From: Flavobacterium chilense
Lineage (GTDB): Bacteria > Bacteroidota > Bacteroidia > Flavobacteriales > Flavobacteriaceae
DNA length: 64,000 nt
Direction: 5' to 3'
NCBI RefSeq assembly: GCF_001602525.1
Contig: NZ_LSYT01000006.1
Coordinates: 434,001 to 498,000, forward strand
The notes beneath the pieces are model-generated. The model did no database searches. It was not told the origin of the DNA and saw only the letters and a program-made list of their open reading frames with translations. This document shows, in pieces, positions 35,751 through 44,627 of the stretch. Numbering within the stretch: the stretch's first letter is position 1; the number at the start of each line of letters is the position of its first letter. A program made the translations under genes and the position numbers.

Positions 35751-36116
35751 AATAAAATTGATTTGATTGGTAAAAGTAATAAGATAACGCTTGGATTCAA
35801 AATAAATTTGAATCATTTCTGTGAGAAATTTTTAAAAGTTGCCAGAGATTAAAAAGGATCACATTGATTTTTTATGTTTTTGCAAAAAAAATCTAAAATT
35901 ACAATTTGGCCAAATATCTGAAATCTGACAGAATATAATGAAACTGATTTTTTATCTTAATAAAAGAATATAACCCGGAAAGTTTGAGAACCAATATTTT
36001 GGAGCCTAATATGCTGTTTAATAATACTCATTAAAATATTTGTTCATAATAAATTCAGGAAACGTTTCGTTATAAACGGTATAAAATGATACATTTGAAT
36101 ACTAAATATAATTAAA
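35751..36116. other. 366-bp spacer between ftsE and the TPR gene
   Basis: Divergent AT-rich spacer with no open frame of note and no strong hairpin. The only signal I see is TACATTTG (36090-36097), a -7 box candidate for the TPR gene, 20 bp before its ATG. Confidence 0.5.
36090..36097 (+). promoter_or_regulatory. Candidate -7 box of the TPR gene
   Basis: TACATTTG matches TAnnTTTG, 19 bp before the ATG at 36117; no TTG at the usual distance. Confidence 0.3.
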
Positions 36117-39100
36117 ATGCGTAAACTTTCCTGGTTCTTTTTATTACCAATTATCCTTTTCTCGACCATAGTTTCGGCACAAAAATCAGCTATTTACACT
36201 TACGATTTAAAGGATTTTGACAAAGCACTGGCTTTATATAATGACAAACAATATGCTTCGGCACAACTTATTTTCGAACATGTAAAAAACAATGCAACGA
36301 CCGAAGAAGTTCAGTCAGATTGTGCCTATTACATCGCCAATTGTGCCATTAGAACCAACAAAGCCAATGCAGATGCTTTGATGGAAAAATTCGTAAACGA
36401 TTATCCAACAAGTACCAAGCAAAATCAGGCTTATATCGAAGTTGCCCAGTTTTTCTTTGAACAGGGAAATTATCCAAAAGCATTGCAATGGTTTGATAAA
36501 GTAGATGAAAGCTATATGAGCAAATCCGATTCGGATAAATTTAATTTCCAAAAAGGATACAGTTACTTCAATGCCAAAAAGAAAAAAGAAGCCGTAACTT
36601 ATTTTAATAAAGTGGTAAATTCTCCAGAATTTGGTTCTCAGGCAAAGTATTATTTAGGATTTATGGCTTACGAAGGTGATGATTACAAAGAAGCAACCAA
36701 ATATTTTGATGAGGTTTCGGGCGAAGAAAAATACAAGGAAAAGCTTTCGTACTATCAGGCTGATATGAATTTCAAACTTGGAAATTTCCAAAAAGCAATC
36801 GATTTGGGGCAAACAGCAATGGCTAAATCAAATGCGCTTGAAAAATCAGAACTAAATAAAATTATTGGAGAAAGCTATTTCAACTTAAAACAATACGGTA
36901 AAGCGATTCCGTTTTTAGAGCAATATGCCGGTAAAAAAGGAAAATGGAACAATACTGACTTTTATCAGCTAGGTTATGCGTATTACGAACAAAAAGACTT
37001 CGAAAAAGCAATTTCCCAATTTAATAAAATTATTGAAGGAAAAGATTTTGTAGCTCAAAATGCTTATTATCATTTAGGTTTAAGTTATTTAAATACAGGA
37101 AAAAAACAAGAAGCTTTGAATGCTTTTAAAAATGCTTCTGAAATGGATTTTAACGCACAGATTCAGGAAGATGCAGCTTTAAATTATGCCAAAGTAAGTT
37201 ATGATATTGGTAACGCCTATCAAACTGTTCCCGGAGTTTTACTTGATTTCTTAAAAAAATACCCAAATAATTCAAGCCGTTCTGAAATAGAAAAGTTATT
37301 GGTTGATTCTTATATTTCAACCAAAAACTACAAAGAAGCACTTTCATTATTAGAAAAAAACAGATCGGCAGAAAACAAAGCAGCATACCAAAAAGTGCTT
37401 TTTTACAGAGGAGTTGAATTGTTCAACGAATCGAATTATACAGAAGCGGGAAAAATGTTTAAAAACGCTATAAGCGAACAAAAAACGCCTGAGTTTACAG
37501 CACGTGCTACTTTCTGGAAAGCCGAAACAGAATATGTTTCTGATGATTTCTCAAATGCATTATTGACCTACAAGCAATTTGCAGGATTAGCTGCTGCAAA
37601 AACAACTGATGAATATAAAAATATCAATTATAATATTGGGTACACTTATTTTAAATTGAAAGAATACGATCAGGCAGGAAATTCTTTTCAGGCGCAAATT
37701 GATAATTCGAAAGAAGATAAAGTGCGTTTAAACGATTCATATTTACGTTTGGGAGATTGTCGTTTTGTAAATGCAAAATATAGTGCGGCAAACGAAGCTT
37801 ATGCTAAAGCAATTGAAGCAAAAGGTGTAGATGCTGATTACGCTCAGTTTCAAAAAGCAATTTCTTATGGTTTCATGTCTAAAAACGACAAGAAAGTAGA
37901 CGAGTTGAATAATTTCCTTCAGATGTATAAAAAATCATCTTATCGTGATGATGCTTTGTATGAATTAGGAAATACATATGTAGCAGAGAAAAAGAACGAT
38001 CAGGCAATTAAAACTTACGATCAGTTAATTTCTGAATATAAAAACGGGTCATTTACTTCGAAAGCAATTTTAAAACAAGGTTTGATCTATTACAATTCAG
38101 ATCGTGATGATCAGGCACTAGTTAAATTTAAAAAGGTAGCGGCAGAATTTCCAAAAACTCCCGAAGCTTTAGAAGCAGTTTCTACTGCAAGATTAATTTA
38201 TGTTGATTCAGGAAAAGTAGATGAATATGCAACCTGGGTTCGTACATTAGACTTCGTAGCGGTTACAGATGCAGAATTAGATAATGATACTTATGATGCA
38301 GCTTACAAACAATACAGTCAAAATAACAGCAAACAAGCCATTACTGGTTTTACAGGTTATATAAATAAATTTCCAAAAGGAATGCATGCACTTGAGGCTA
38401 ATTTTTATCTGGCACAATTGTCTTATGCAGAAGGTTCAGAAACCAAATCAGTAGCAAATTACCAATATGTAACTGATCAGCCAAGAAATGAGTTTACAGA
38501 ACAATCTTTAACCAGATTAGGGCAGATTTATTTGAAAGCAAAAGATTGCGATAAGTCGATTCCGGTTTTAACACGTTTAGAAAACGAAGCCGATTTTCCG
38601 CAGAACAAAAGTTTTGCACAGGCAAATTTGATGAAATGTTATTATGACAAAAAAGATTATGATAACTCAGTAATTTTTGCAGACAAAGTATTGCAGAACC
38701 CAAAAGCAGATGCAAATGTAAAAGCTGATGCCCAAATTATCGTGGCACGTGCAGCAATGCAAACCGGAGATGAAGATAAAGCCAAAGCGGCATACGCCAA
38801 ATTATCTGCAACATCAAAAGGAGAATTAGCAGCAGAAGCCTTGTATTATGATGCTTATTTTAAAACAAAAGAAGGCAAATTTGATGCATCAAACGTTTCT
38901 GTTCAAAAGCTGGCTAAAAATTATTCGGCTTATAAATATTACGGAGCAAAAAGTTTGGTTCTAATGGCTAAAAACTTCTACGGATTAAAAGACAGTTATC
39001 AGGCAACTTATATTTTAGATAATGTAATCAACAATTTCACAGATTATCAGGATGTTGTAGAAGAAGCTAAAAAAGAGCTAAGTGCAATAAAATTAGAAGA

Positions 39101-39131
39101 ATCTAAAACGAACTCCTCAATTACAAAATAG
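36117..39131 (+). CDS. Large tetratricopeptide-repeat protein
   Basis: 1004 aa with a signal peptide (LFLLPIILFSTIVSAQ-like hydrophobic start). Nearly the whole mature protein consists of TPR-like helix pairs. Typical repeats are YPKALQWFDKV, FEKAISQFNKIIEGKDF, AQNAYYHLGLSYLNTGKKQEA, and DDALYELGNTYVAEKKNDQA; I estimate more than 15 units. A periplasmic scaffold or assembly factor is likely. Next on the same strand come phzF and an outer-membrane barrel gene, the latter a plausible functional partner. Confidence 0.85.
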   Translation: MRKLSWFFLLPIILFSTIVSAQKSAIYTYDLKDFDKALALYNDKQYASAQLIFEHVKNNATTEEVQSDCAYYIANCAIRTNKANADALMEKFVNDYPTSTKQNQAYIEVAQFFFEQGNYPKALQWFDKVDESYMSKSDSDKFNFQKGYSYFNAKKKKEAVTYFNKVVNSPEFGSQAKYYLGFMAYEGDDYKEATKYFDEVSGEEKYKEKLSYYQADMNFKLGNFQKAIDLGQTAMAKSNALEKSELNKIIGESYFNLKQYGKAIPFLEQYAGKKGKWNNTDFYQLGYAYYEQKDFEKAISQFNKIIEGKDFVAQNAYYHLGLSYLNTGKKQEALNAFKNASEMDFNAQIQEDAALNYAKVSYDIGNAYQTVPGVLLDFLKKYPNNSSRSEIEKLLVDSYISTKNYKEALSLLEKNRSAENKAAYQKVLFYRGVELFNESNYTEAGKMFKNAISEQKTPEFTARATFWKAETEYVSDDFSNALLTYKQFAGLAAAKTTDEYKNINYNIGYTYFKLKEYDQAGNSFQAQIDNSKEDKVRLNDSYLRLGDCRFVNAKYSAANEAYAKAIEAKGVDADYAQFQKAISYGFMSKNDKKVDELNNFLQMYKKSSYRDDALYELGNTYVAEKKNDQAIKTYDQLISEYKNGSFTSKAILKQGLIYYNSDRDDQALVKFKKVAAEFPKTPEALEAVSTARLIYVDSGKVDEYATWVRTLDFVAVTDAELDNDTYDAAYKQYSQNNSKQAITGFTGYINKFPKGMHALEANFYLAQLSYAEGSETKSVANYQYVTDQPRNEFTEQSLTRLGQIYLKAKDCDKSIPVLTRLENEADFPQNKSFAQANLMKCYYDKKDYDNSVIFADKVLQNPKADANVKADAQIIVARAAMQTGDEDKAKAAYAKLSATSKGELAAEALYYDAYFKTKEGKFDASNVSVQKLAKNYSAYKYYGAKSLVLMAKNFYGLKDSYQATYILDNVINNFTDYQDVVEEAKKELSAIKLEESKTNSSITK

Positions 39132-39147
39132 TTATAAGTTATAAGTA

Positions 39148-39177
39148 AGAAGTAAAATGCTTTTGCATTTTACTTCT
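39148..39177 (+). terminator. Hairpin between the TPR gene and phzF
   Basis: Perfect 13-bp stem AGAAGTAAAATGC / GCATTTTACTTCT with a TTTT loop, 17 bp after the TPR stop. There is no long T tract. A related sequence with AGTAAAATG and ACATTTTACAAAA precedes the ATG at 40194, so it may be a dispersed repeat that also works as a terminator. Confidence 0.5.
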
Positions 39178-39199
39178 CACAAAACACATTTTACAAAAT

Positions 39200-40063
39200 A
39201 TGAATTTACCTTTTTATATAGTTGATGTTTTTGCTGATAAAAAATATGCCGGAAATCAGTTGGCTGTTTTTTTAGAAGCACAAAATTTAAGTTCAGAAGA
39301 AATGCAGCAGATTGCGAGAGAGATAAACTTCGCAGAAAGCACATTTATAACAAAACTAGACAGAGAAAACAATAAGGCAGAAATTAGAATATTTACTCCG
39401 GCTCATGAAATGCAGTTTGCAGGACATCCAATAATTGGAACTTCGTGGGTTTTGATCAATAAAATATTTGATAATTCACCTGATGAAATTAAACTAGAGG
39501 TTCCAATTGGACCAATTCCAATTCATCAGTCAGAAGATTTAATCTGGTTAAAAGCAGCACAACCGAAATTCTGGGATATTTTTTCGAAAGAAGATTTTAC
39601 AGTATTCAGTAATCTGAAAAAAGAAGATTTCGAAAACCAATTTCCAATTCAGGAAGTCACAACCGGAAGTGCATTTGTAATGGTTGGACTAAGTAACAAA
39701 AGAGCTTTAGAAAATCTGGTTTTAGACAAAGATAAAGCAGACGAATGGATGAAAAATAATTGTAAAACCGATCATAGAGGCCTATACTTTTATTATTTAG
39801 AAGGTTCAGAATTATTTAGCCGAATGTTGTGTATCGAATACAATCAATTGGTCGAAGATGCAGCAACAGGAAGCGCAAGTACATGTTTACAGGCCTTTCT
39901 TTTAAAATATCATTTACCACAATTTGAAATGATTAATTATCAGGGAGATTATATCAATCGTCCGTCCCAAATTTATTTTAAAGGAAAATTAACCGAAAAT
40001 CAATTTGATATTAAAATAGGGGGAAAAGCTCAGTTTGTAGCAAAAGGAGAGTGGGAAGCTTAG
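39200..40063 (+). CDS. PhzF-family protein
   Basis: 287 aa with the PhzF diaminopimelate-epimerase-like fold. Family motifs: IVDVFADKKYAGNQLAVFL at the start, INFAESTFI containing the catalytic Glu near residue 45, FAGHPIIGTSW, and EDAATGSASTCLQAF in the second half. Most members outside phenazine operons have unknown isomerase activity. No phenazine genes are nearby, so the substrate is unknown. Confidence 0.88.
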   Translation: MNLPFYIVDVFADKKYAGNQLAVFLEAQNLSSEEMQQIAREINFAESTFITKLDRENNKAEIRIFTPAHEMQFAGHPIIGTSWVLINKIFDNSPDEIKLEVPIGPIPIHQSEDLIWLKAAQPKFWDIFSKEDFTVFSNLKKEDFENQFPIQEVTTGSAFVMVGLSNKRALENLVLDKDKADEWMKNNCKTDHRGLYFYYLEGSELFSRMLCIEYNQLVEDAATGSASTCLQAFLLKYHLPQFEMINYQGDYINRPSQIYFKGKLTENQFDIKIGGKAQFVAKGEWEA

Positions 40064-40193
40064 TAATTAGAAAATTGAGAGAATTAAAAAATTAGATAAT
40101 TGTGAAATGTAAAAAGTAAAATGTGAGATCTATATTGTGCATGCTTTTCACAACTTACATTTGACAGAAGACATTTTACAAAACAAAAGAAAT

Positions 40194-41945
40194 ATGAAAA
40201 TTAATTGCCAGAATAAAATCATTATTTTACTACTATTGTTTGTGGTTCAGCTTTCGTTTTCGCAGAAGAAAAACGAAACAATAGGAACAGAAACCGTAAA
40301 TGTTGTAAAACCCTATTCGCCAACAATTTCTGATGCGTTTAAAGTAAAAGAAACACCATCACTTGACGATACCGGAAATCAGCCCAAAGAAACCATAAAA
40401 TATAGTATTTTATCAGTTCCTGTGGCTTCTACTTTTACACCTTCAAAAGGAAAAGCTGAAGGTGTGGAAAAATCAAAAAAAGAAAAATTGTTTAATAATT
40501 ATGCTACTTTAGGAGTGGGAAATTATGGAACATTAAATGCTGAATTGTTCGTAAATCAGGATTTAGGAAACAATGATTATGTAGCAGGAATGTTTCGTCA
40601 TCACTCTTCTCAGGGCGGAGTAAAAGGTGTAGAGTTAAACGATGAATTTTACGATACAGCATTCGATGTAGGTTATGGTGTAAACAATCGTGATATGGCG
40701 TGGAATGTTGGTTTAGGATATCAAAACCAACTTTACAACTGGTATGGTTTGCCTGCTGATTTTGGAGCAACTCTGGCAGGACAAACCCGTGATGATTTGA
40801 TTAGAGGCATCAATCCAAATCATTCATACAACACTATTTCATTAGGAGGAAATATTGAATTCAACGAAGGGATTTTCAGTAAAATCTCAACTAAATTCAC
40901 TCATTTTTCAGATAGTTTCTCCTCTTCAGAAAATCGTTTCTATGTAAAACCTTCTTTCAAAGTAGATGTAATGGGACAATCGATCAATACAAATATTATT
41001 GTAGACCATGTTAGCGGATCTTTCGAACATAATTATGAGCGAAATAATACACAGCCGTTAAAATACAGTTTGACTAATTTTGGAATTGAACCAAGTTTTG
41101 TGGTTCTTGAAAACGACTGGACATTAGAATTAGGAGCCGGATTATTTTATGGATTAGATTCAGAAAACAGCGGAAACAAATTTTATGTTTATCCAAAAAT
41201 AAACGCATCTTATAAATTAGTAGGTGATTTAATGATTTTTTATACAGGAGCAAAAGGAGGTTTGGAGCAAAACTCATATGCTGATTTTGTAACAGTTAAT
41301 CCTTTCTTGTCTCCAACACTAAATATGAGACCAACCAGTAATCAATATACTGTTTTTGCAGGTTTAAAAGGTAAACTGGCAAACAATATTAATTATAACC
41401 TGACAGGATCTTATCTAAACGAAAAAAATAAAGCATTATACGTAGCCAATAGTTATACAGAAGATTTCTCAAATCAGAATTATGCTTTTGGGAACTCTTT
41501 TGGAGTTGTTTATGATGATGTGAGAACATTTCGTTTCTATGGAGAATTAAAAGCTGATTTTTCAAGAAATGTTTCTTTTGGAATCAACGGGACATTTAAC
41601 AGTTACAAAACAGATGGATTAGAAGCATGGAATTTACCTTCTATGAAACTGAGTTCTACTCTGGATGTAAATATTACAAAACAATGGTATGCCGGTTTAA
41701 ATGTTTTCTTTGTAGGTGAACGTAAAGACTCACAAATGAATCCTGATTTAGGTCCGGAACTTAAAATTTATACTTTAAAAAGTTATTTTGATGCCAATGC
41801 ACATTTAGGATACAAATACAATGAACGTTTAACCTGTTTCTTAAAATTAAATAATATTGGAAATCAAGCCTATGAAAAATGGCTGAATTATCCTGTACAA
41901 GGATTTCAGGTATTAGTAGGAGCTAATTATAAATTCGATTTTTAA
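40194..41945 (+). CDS. Outer-membrane beta-barrel protein (TonB-receptor-like, no plug)
   Basis: 583 aa from the ATG at 40194; the frame begins at 40137 but the extra residues are encoded by a repeat. Signal peptide (IIILLLLFVVQLSFSQ). A short N-terminal ETVNVVKPYSPTISDAFKV looks like the remnant of a TonB-dependent receptor head. The rest is alternating amphipathic strands ending in QVLVGANYKFDF, with a terminal Phe as usual for outer-membrane barrels. A full plug domain is not visible. Likely surface exposed; the TPR protein encoded upstream may assist it. Confidence 0.72.
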   Translation: MKINCQNKIIILLLLFVVQLSFSQKKNETIGTETVNVVKPYSPTISDAFKVKETPSLDDTGNQPKETIKYSILSVPVASTFTPSKGKAEGVEKSKKEKLFNNYATLGVGNYGTLNAELFVNQDLGNNDYVAGMFRHHSSQGGVKGVELNDEFYDTAFDVGYGVNNRDMAWNVGLGYQNQLYNWYGLPADFGATLAGQTRDDLIRGINPNHSYNTISLGGNIEFNEGIFSKISTKFTHFSDSFSSSENRFYVKPSFKVDVMGQSINTNIIVDHVSGSFEHNYERNNTQPLKYSLTNFGIEPSFVVLENDWTLELGAGLFYGLDSENSGNKFYVYPKINASYKLVGDLMIFYTGAKGGLEQNSYADFVTVNPFLSPTLNMRPTSNQYTVFAGLKGKLANNINYNLTGSYLNEKNKALYVANSYTEDFSNQNYAFGNSFGVVYDDVRTFRFYGELKADFSRNVSFGINGTFNSYKTDGLEAWNLPSMKLSSTLDVNITKQWYAGLNVFFVGERKDSQMNPDLGPELKIYTLKSYFDANAHLGYKYNERLTCFLKLNNIGNQAYEKWLNYPVQGFQVLVGANYKFDF

Positions 41946-42004
41946 GTTTTTTAACCGCGAAGCACGCTAAGATTTTACCTAAAGTTACGTTTATAAACAC
42001 TAAG

Positions 42005-42041
42005 TCCGCAAAGCTGGTTTAATACACAGCTTTGCGGATTT
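42005..42041 (+). terminator. Terminator hairpin after the barrel gene
   Basis: TCCGCAAAGCTG (42005-42016) pairs perfectly with CAGCTTTGCGGA (42027-42038), loop of 10 nt, followed by TTTTGC. Located 60 bp after the stop. The arms look like a dispersed repeat family with TTTGCGGA. Confidence 0.6.
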
Positions 42042-42155
42042 TGCATTTTATAATTGGTGAAAATTTGTGTAATTCATGGTGAAAAAAATGGCGATCTTTG
42101 CATAAAACTTTACTTCCTTTGTGTTGAATCAGGTTTTATTATAAAAATAGTCAAG

Positions 42156-42686
42156 ATGGAAATCAAACTCAGACAAGAAAATGAAAACGATCACAAAAAG
42201 GTTTTTCAATTAATCGAAAAGGCTTTTGAAAAAGAAGAATATAGCGATCACAAAGAGCAATTTCTGGTAGAAAGATTAAGAAAATCAGAAGCTTTTATTC
42301 CGGAGTTGTCAATTGTTGCAGAAATAGATAATGAGATTGTAGGGCATATTTTATTAACCAGGTTAGAGATCAAAAATAATACAACATCATTTCAGTCTTT
42401 AGCCCTGGCGCCTGTTTCAGTATTGCCGGAATTTCAGGGAAAAGGAATCGGGGCAAAACTAATTTTATACAGTCATAAAATTGCAAAAGAACTGGGTTAT
42501 AAATCGATTATCCTATTAGGGCATCAGCATTATTATCCAAGATTTGGTTATGAGCTTTGTAAAAAATACAATATCGAAATGCCTTTTGATGTTCCTGCTG
42601 AAAATTGTATGGTTATTGAGCTTGTAAAAGATGGACTAAAAGATGTAAGTGGTAAAGTAATTTATCCAGATGCATTTTTGGAATAA
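42156..42686 (+). CDS. GNAT-family N-acetyltransferase (YhbS-like)
   Basis: 176 aa from the ATG at 42156. An open extension to 42054 encodes residues of repeat origin. The acetyl-CoA binding motif is VLPEFQGKGIGAKLI near residue 90, with LALAPVSV as the preceding strand and the C-terminal HQHYYPRFGYELCKKYNI pattern of the YhbS branch. It acetylates an amine; the substrate is unknown. Stands alone with its own spacer. Confidence 0.85.
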   Translation: MEIKLRQENENDHKKVFQLIEKAFEKEEYSDHKEQFLVERLRKSEAFIPELSIVAEIDNEIVGHILLTRLEIKNNTTSFQSLALAPVSVLPEFQGKGIGAKLILYSHKIAKELGYKSIILLGHQHYYPRFGYELCKKYNIEMPFDVPAENCMVIELVKDGLKDVSGKVIYPDAFLE

Positions 42687-42709
42687 AAATTTAGACAAAG
42701 AAAAAAAAA

Positions 42710-42745
42710 CTTTGCACCTTTGCATCTCAAAACCTCAGTACTTCA
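42710..42745 (+). repeat. Dispersed CTTTGCACCTTTGCATC repeat before a start codon
   Basis: Units CTTTGCACC, CTTTGCATC and CTCAGTACTTC lie directly before the ATG at 42752, the same arrangement as upstream of 9499 (minus) and 21070. Confidence 0.5.
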
Positions 42746-42751
42746 AAAAAA

Positions 42752-43201
42752 ATGACTTTCAAACAAAAAATACATTCACATTATTTACTAATGGTTCAGG
42801 ACCGAATTGATGTTTTTAGAGACATGATTTCGGCTTTGACCGAAGATTCTAAAAACGATGCCAAAGGTTCTGCAGGAGATAAGCACGAAACAGCGCTGTC
42901 GATGATGCATATCGAACAGGAAAAGCTTACCAATAAACTAAAAGAATCGATTGCTCAAAAAGCAATTTTAGATAAAATTGACGCTTCAAAAACCACTGAA
43001 AATATCATTTCGGGAAGTTTAGTAAAAGCGAACGGAATCTATTTGTATGTAAGTGTTGCGCTTCCGAAAATAGCAATTGATGGCATCAACGTTATTGCGC
43101 TTTCACCACAATCTCCTTTGGGTTCTCATTTGATGGGGAATAAAGTAGGATTTCAGTTTGAGATTAATAAGACGCATTATACTGTTGAGAGTGTAGATTA
43201 A
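42752..43201 (+). CDS. GreA/GreB-like small protein
   Basis: 149 aa. The first 80 residues form helices suited to a coiled coil (MMHIEQEKLTNKLKESIAQ). The C-terminal half contains INVIALSPQSPLGSHLMGN followed by KVGFQF, the same pattern as the SPLxxALxGKxVGD region of the GreA/GreB C-terminal domain. I infer a distant relative that could bind RNA polymerase. Proteins of this kind are, from memory, sometimes labelled 3-oxoacyl-ACP synthase in flavobacterial genomes, for which nothing in the sequence speaks. Confidence 0.55.
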   Translation: MTFKQKIHSHYLLMVQDRIDVFRDMISALTEDSKNDAKGSAGDKHETALSMMHIEQEKLTNKLKESIAQKAILDKIDASKTTENIISGSLVKANGIYLYVSVALPKIAIDGINVIALSPQSPLGSHLMGNKVGFQFEINKTHYTVESVD

Positions 43202-43249
43202 TAAACTGAATTTATTGTTTAGTATTTTAAAGAAAATTATAATTGTATT

Positions 43250-43708
43250 TTATTGTTGTTTTAGCAATTTGGCAAGATTATGATTTAAATTCTTAATATC
43301 TGTATCTAAAACCGAAAAGAATTTTTTATCAAAATCTTCTACAGTTACAATCGCTTTTTTTGCAATTTCTTTTCCAATATCAGTAAGTACGACAATTTTT
43401 GCTCTGGTATCTGTAGCGTGTTCTTGTCTTTTAATGAACTTTTTTTGTTGTAAAGTTCTAAGCACTGTAGAAGTTGTCATTGGATCTATTTTTGTATGAG
43501 ATGATAGTATTATTTGGGTTACTTCCTGTTTGTGAAGTGTAAGCCAGTGTATACTTGCCATAAGTACAAATTGCGAATGCGTTATATTGTATTGTTCTAA
43601 GGCTTTTTTGATCTCACGTTGCCAAAGATTAGTTACTTGCCACAACAAAAAACCAGAGCTGTCGTCTGGTTTTTCTACACTAAAAGTGTTATCTGTTGAT
43701 TTAGTCAT
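43250..43708 (-). CDS. MarR-family transcriptional regulator
   Basis: 152 aa. Winged-helix core: YNITHSQFVLMASIHWL, EVTQIILSSHTKIDPMTTSTVLRTLQ as the recognition helix region, and RQEHATDTRAKIVVLTDIGKE as the wing, the classic MarR layout. It is the last gene of a three-gene minus-strand operon (SRPBCC, EVE, MarR) and probably represses the operon through the inverted repeat at 44616-44627. The ligand is unknown. Confidence 0.9.
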   Translation of the reverse strand: MTKSTDNTFSVEKPDDSSGFLLWQVTNLWQREIKKALEQYNITHSQFVLMASIHWLTLHKQEVTQIILSSHTKIDPMTTSTVLRTLQQKKFIKRQEHATDTRAKIVVLTDIGKEIAKKAIVTVEDFDKKFFSVLDTDIKNLNHNLAKLLKQQ

Positions 43709-43717
43709 TTTAAAATT

Positions 43718-44161
43718 TTATTTTCGATTTGCGAGTATCGTTTCATCGCAAATCATTTTTGAAGTTATAAAGTTAAAATCATTTTCGTTGATTTCAAAAA
43801 AACCGTATCGAAATGGATAACCCCAATGTTTTTTGTCTGTAATAAATTCAAGATTTTCAATCATAGGAAGTATTGAAACTTCATTACATTTCAGGAATTC
43901 TATATTTCTTCTGAAAGGCTTGAATTGCTCTGTCATTTGAAAGGAATATACACGATCATCGCTTACTTTTCCTAGCGCAGTAAACATTTGATACTTTTCA
44001 TTTTCCGTCATTTTTATTTTAGAAGAATATATTAGGATATAATCATCTTGTTTCATTCTTTTCAAAGGAGCTTCTTTTCCATGGCAAACTTGAATGAAGT
44101 TGCCATTAATTGCTAGTTGCGCATGTTCTTTTGAAATAGCGGCAATCCAATATCTACTCAT
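43718..44161 (-). CDS. EVE domain protein
   Basis: 147 aa from the ATG at 44161, which overlaps the SRPBCC stop by 8 bp. The PUA-like EVE fold is suggested by SRYWIAAISKEHAQLAI at the start, CHGKEAPLKRMKQDDYILIYS in the middle (lid over the binding pocket), and GYPFRYGFFEINENDF near the end. EVE domains bind modified bases in DNA or RNA. The protein is encoded with an SRPBCC protein and a MarR regulator; nothing in the context points to restriction. Confidence 0.8.
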   Translation of the reverse strand: MSRYWIAAISKEHAQLAINGNFIQVCHGKEAPLKRMKQDDYILIYSSKIKMTENEKYQMFTALGKVSDDRVYSFQMTEQFKPFRRNIEFLKCNEVSILPMIENLEFITDKKHWGYPFRYGFFEINENDFNFITSKMICDETILANRK

Positions 44162-44582
44162 TGCTGATTTTTTTTGCATTTTCAATTTGATTTGTAATGT
44201 CTGCTGCTAAATGGTCAACAATTCCTTTAGCAACTAATTTTACCCATAAAAATGATAAAATCCCTTTTACAGTCATTGTTACAGAAATTTTAAGCCCATC
44301 GCTTGTATCTTCATAAGTATGTTCTCCATACATTTTGGCAAGAGGAAAAACTGTTAAGTCAGTAAATTTTTTGTTTTCCATAACTTCAACTAGTTTTATT
44401 TTTACTTTAGGTCCTCCTTTTGGTTTAAGAAGAAAGTAATTACCAACTCTAAACTCTCCTAAAAGTTGAGAGTCTTCTACAGTATCATCCCATTTTTTCC
44501 AATTATTAATGTCTGTTGTCAGTTTCCAAATTTGCTCTTTGGTAATTTCTGTTGTAGTTACAGAATACGATCTTGTCCACAT
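44154..44582 (-). CDS. SRPBCC-family (polyketide cyclase-like) protein
   Basis: 142 aa from the ATG at 44582, chosen because the promoter -7 box and operator lie just upstream; the frame extends to 44609. The START-like fold is suggested by MWTRSYSVTTTEITKEQIW, INNWKKWDDTVED, and the C-terminal long helix VAKGIVDHLAADITNQIENA. It probably binds a hydrophobic ligand. First gene of the operon with EVE and MarR. Confidence 0.82.
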   Translation of the reverse strand: MWTRSYSVTTTEITKEQIWKLTTDINNWKKWDDTVEDSQLLGEFRVGNYFLLKPKGGPKVKIKLVEVMENKKFTDLTVFPLAKMYGEHTYEDTSDGLKISVTMTVKGILSFLWVKLVAKGIVDHLAADITNQIENAKKISNE

Positions 44583-44606
44583 AATTTTTTTTAATTTTAA
44601 TAAGTG

Positions 44607-44614
44607 CAAATATA
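44607..44614 (-). promoter_or_regulatory. -7 box of the SRPBCC-EVE-MarR operon
   Basis: On the minus strand TATATTTG is an exact TAnnTTTG match, 24 bp before the ATG at 44582. The predicted leader is about 17 nt. No clear TTG at the -33 position. Confidence 0.5.
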
Positions 44615-44615
44615 G

Positions 44616-44627
44616 TAAGTGTACTTA
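44616..44627. promoter_or_regulatory. Probable MarR operator
   Basis: TAAGT-GT-ACTTA, a 5-2-5 inverted repeat directly next to the -7 box; it continues outward as TAG...TTA. A further half-site TAAGT stands at 44601-44605 on the other side of the -7 box. Binding here would block RNA polymerase. Confidence 0.5.

Noticed and set aside
42054..42155. Longer N-terminus of the GNAT protein
   Set aside because: Encoded by a degenerate copy of the AATTCGTGAAATTCGTG repeat; the acetyltransferase fold begins at MEIKLRQENE.
42752..43201. 3-oxoacyl-ACP synthase
   Set aside because: 149 aa is far too short and no thiolase-fold active-site Cys/His/Asn motif is present.
43250..44582. EVE-containing operon as an anti-phage or restriction system
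   Set aside because: EVE domains bind modified bases, but the partners are an SRPBCC protein and a MarR regulator; no nuclease or methyltransferase is present.
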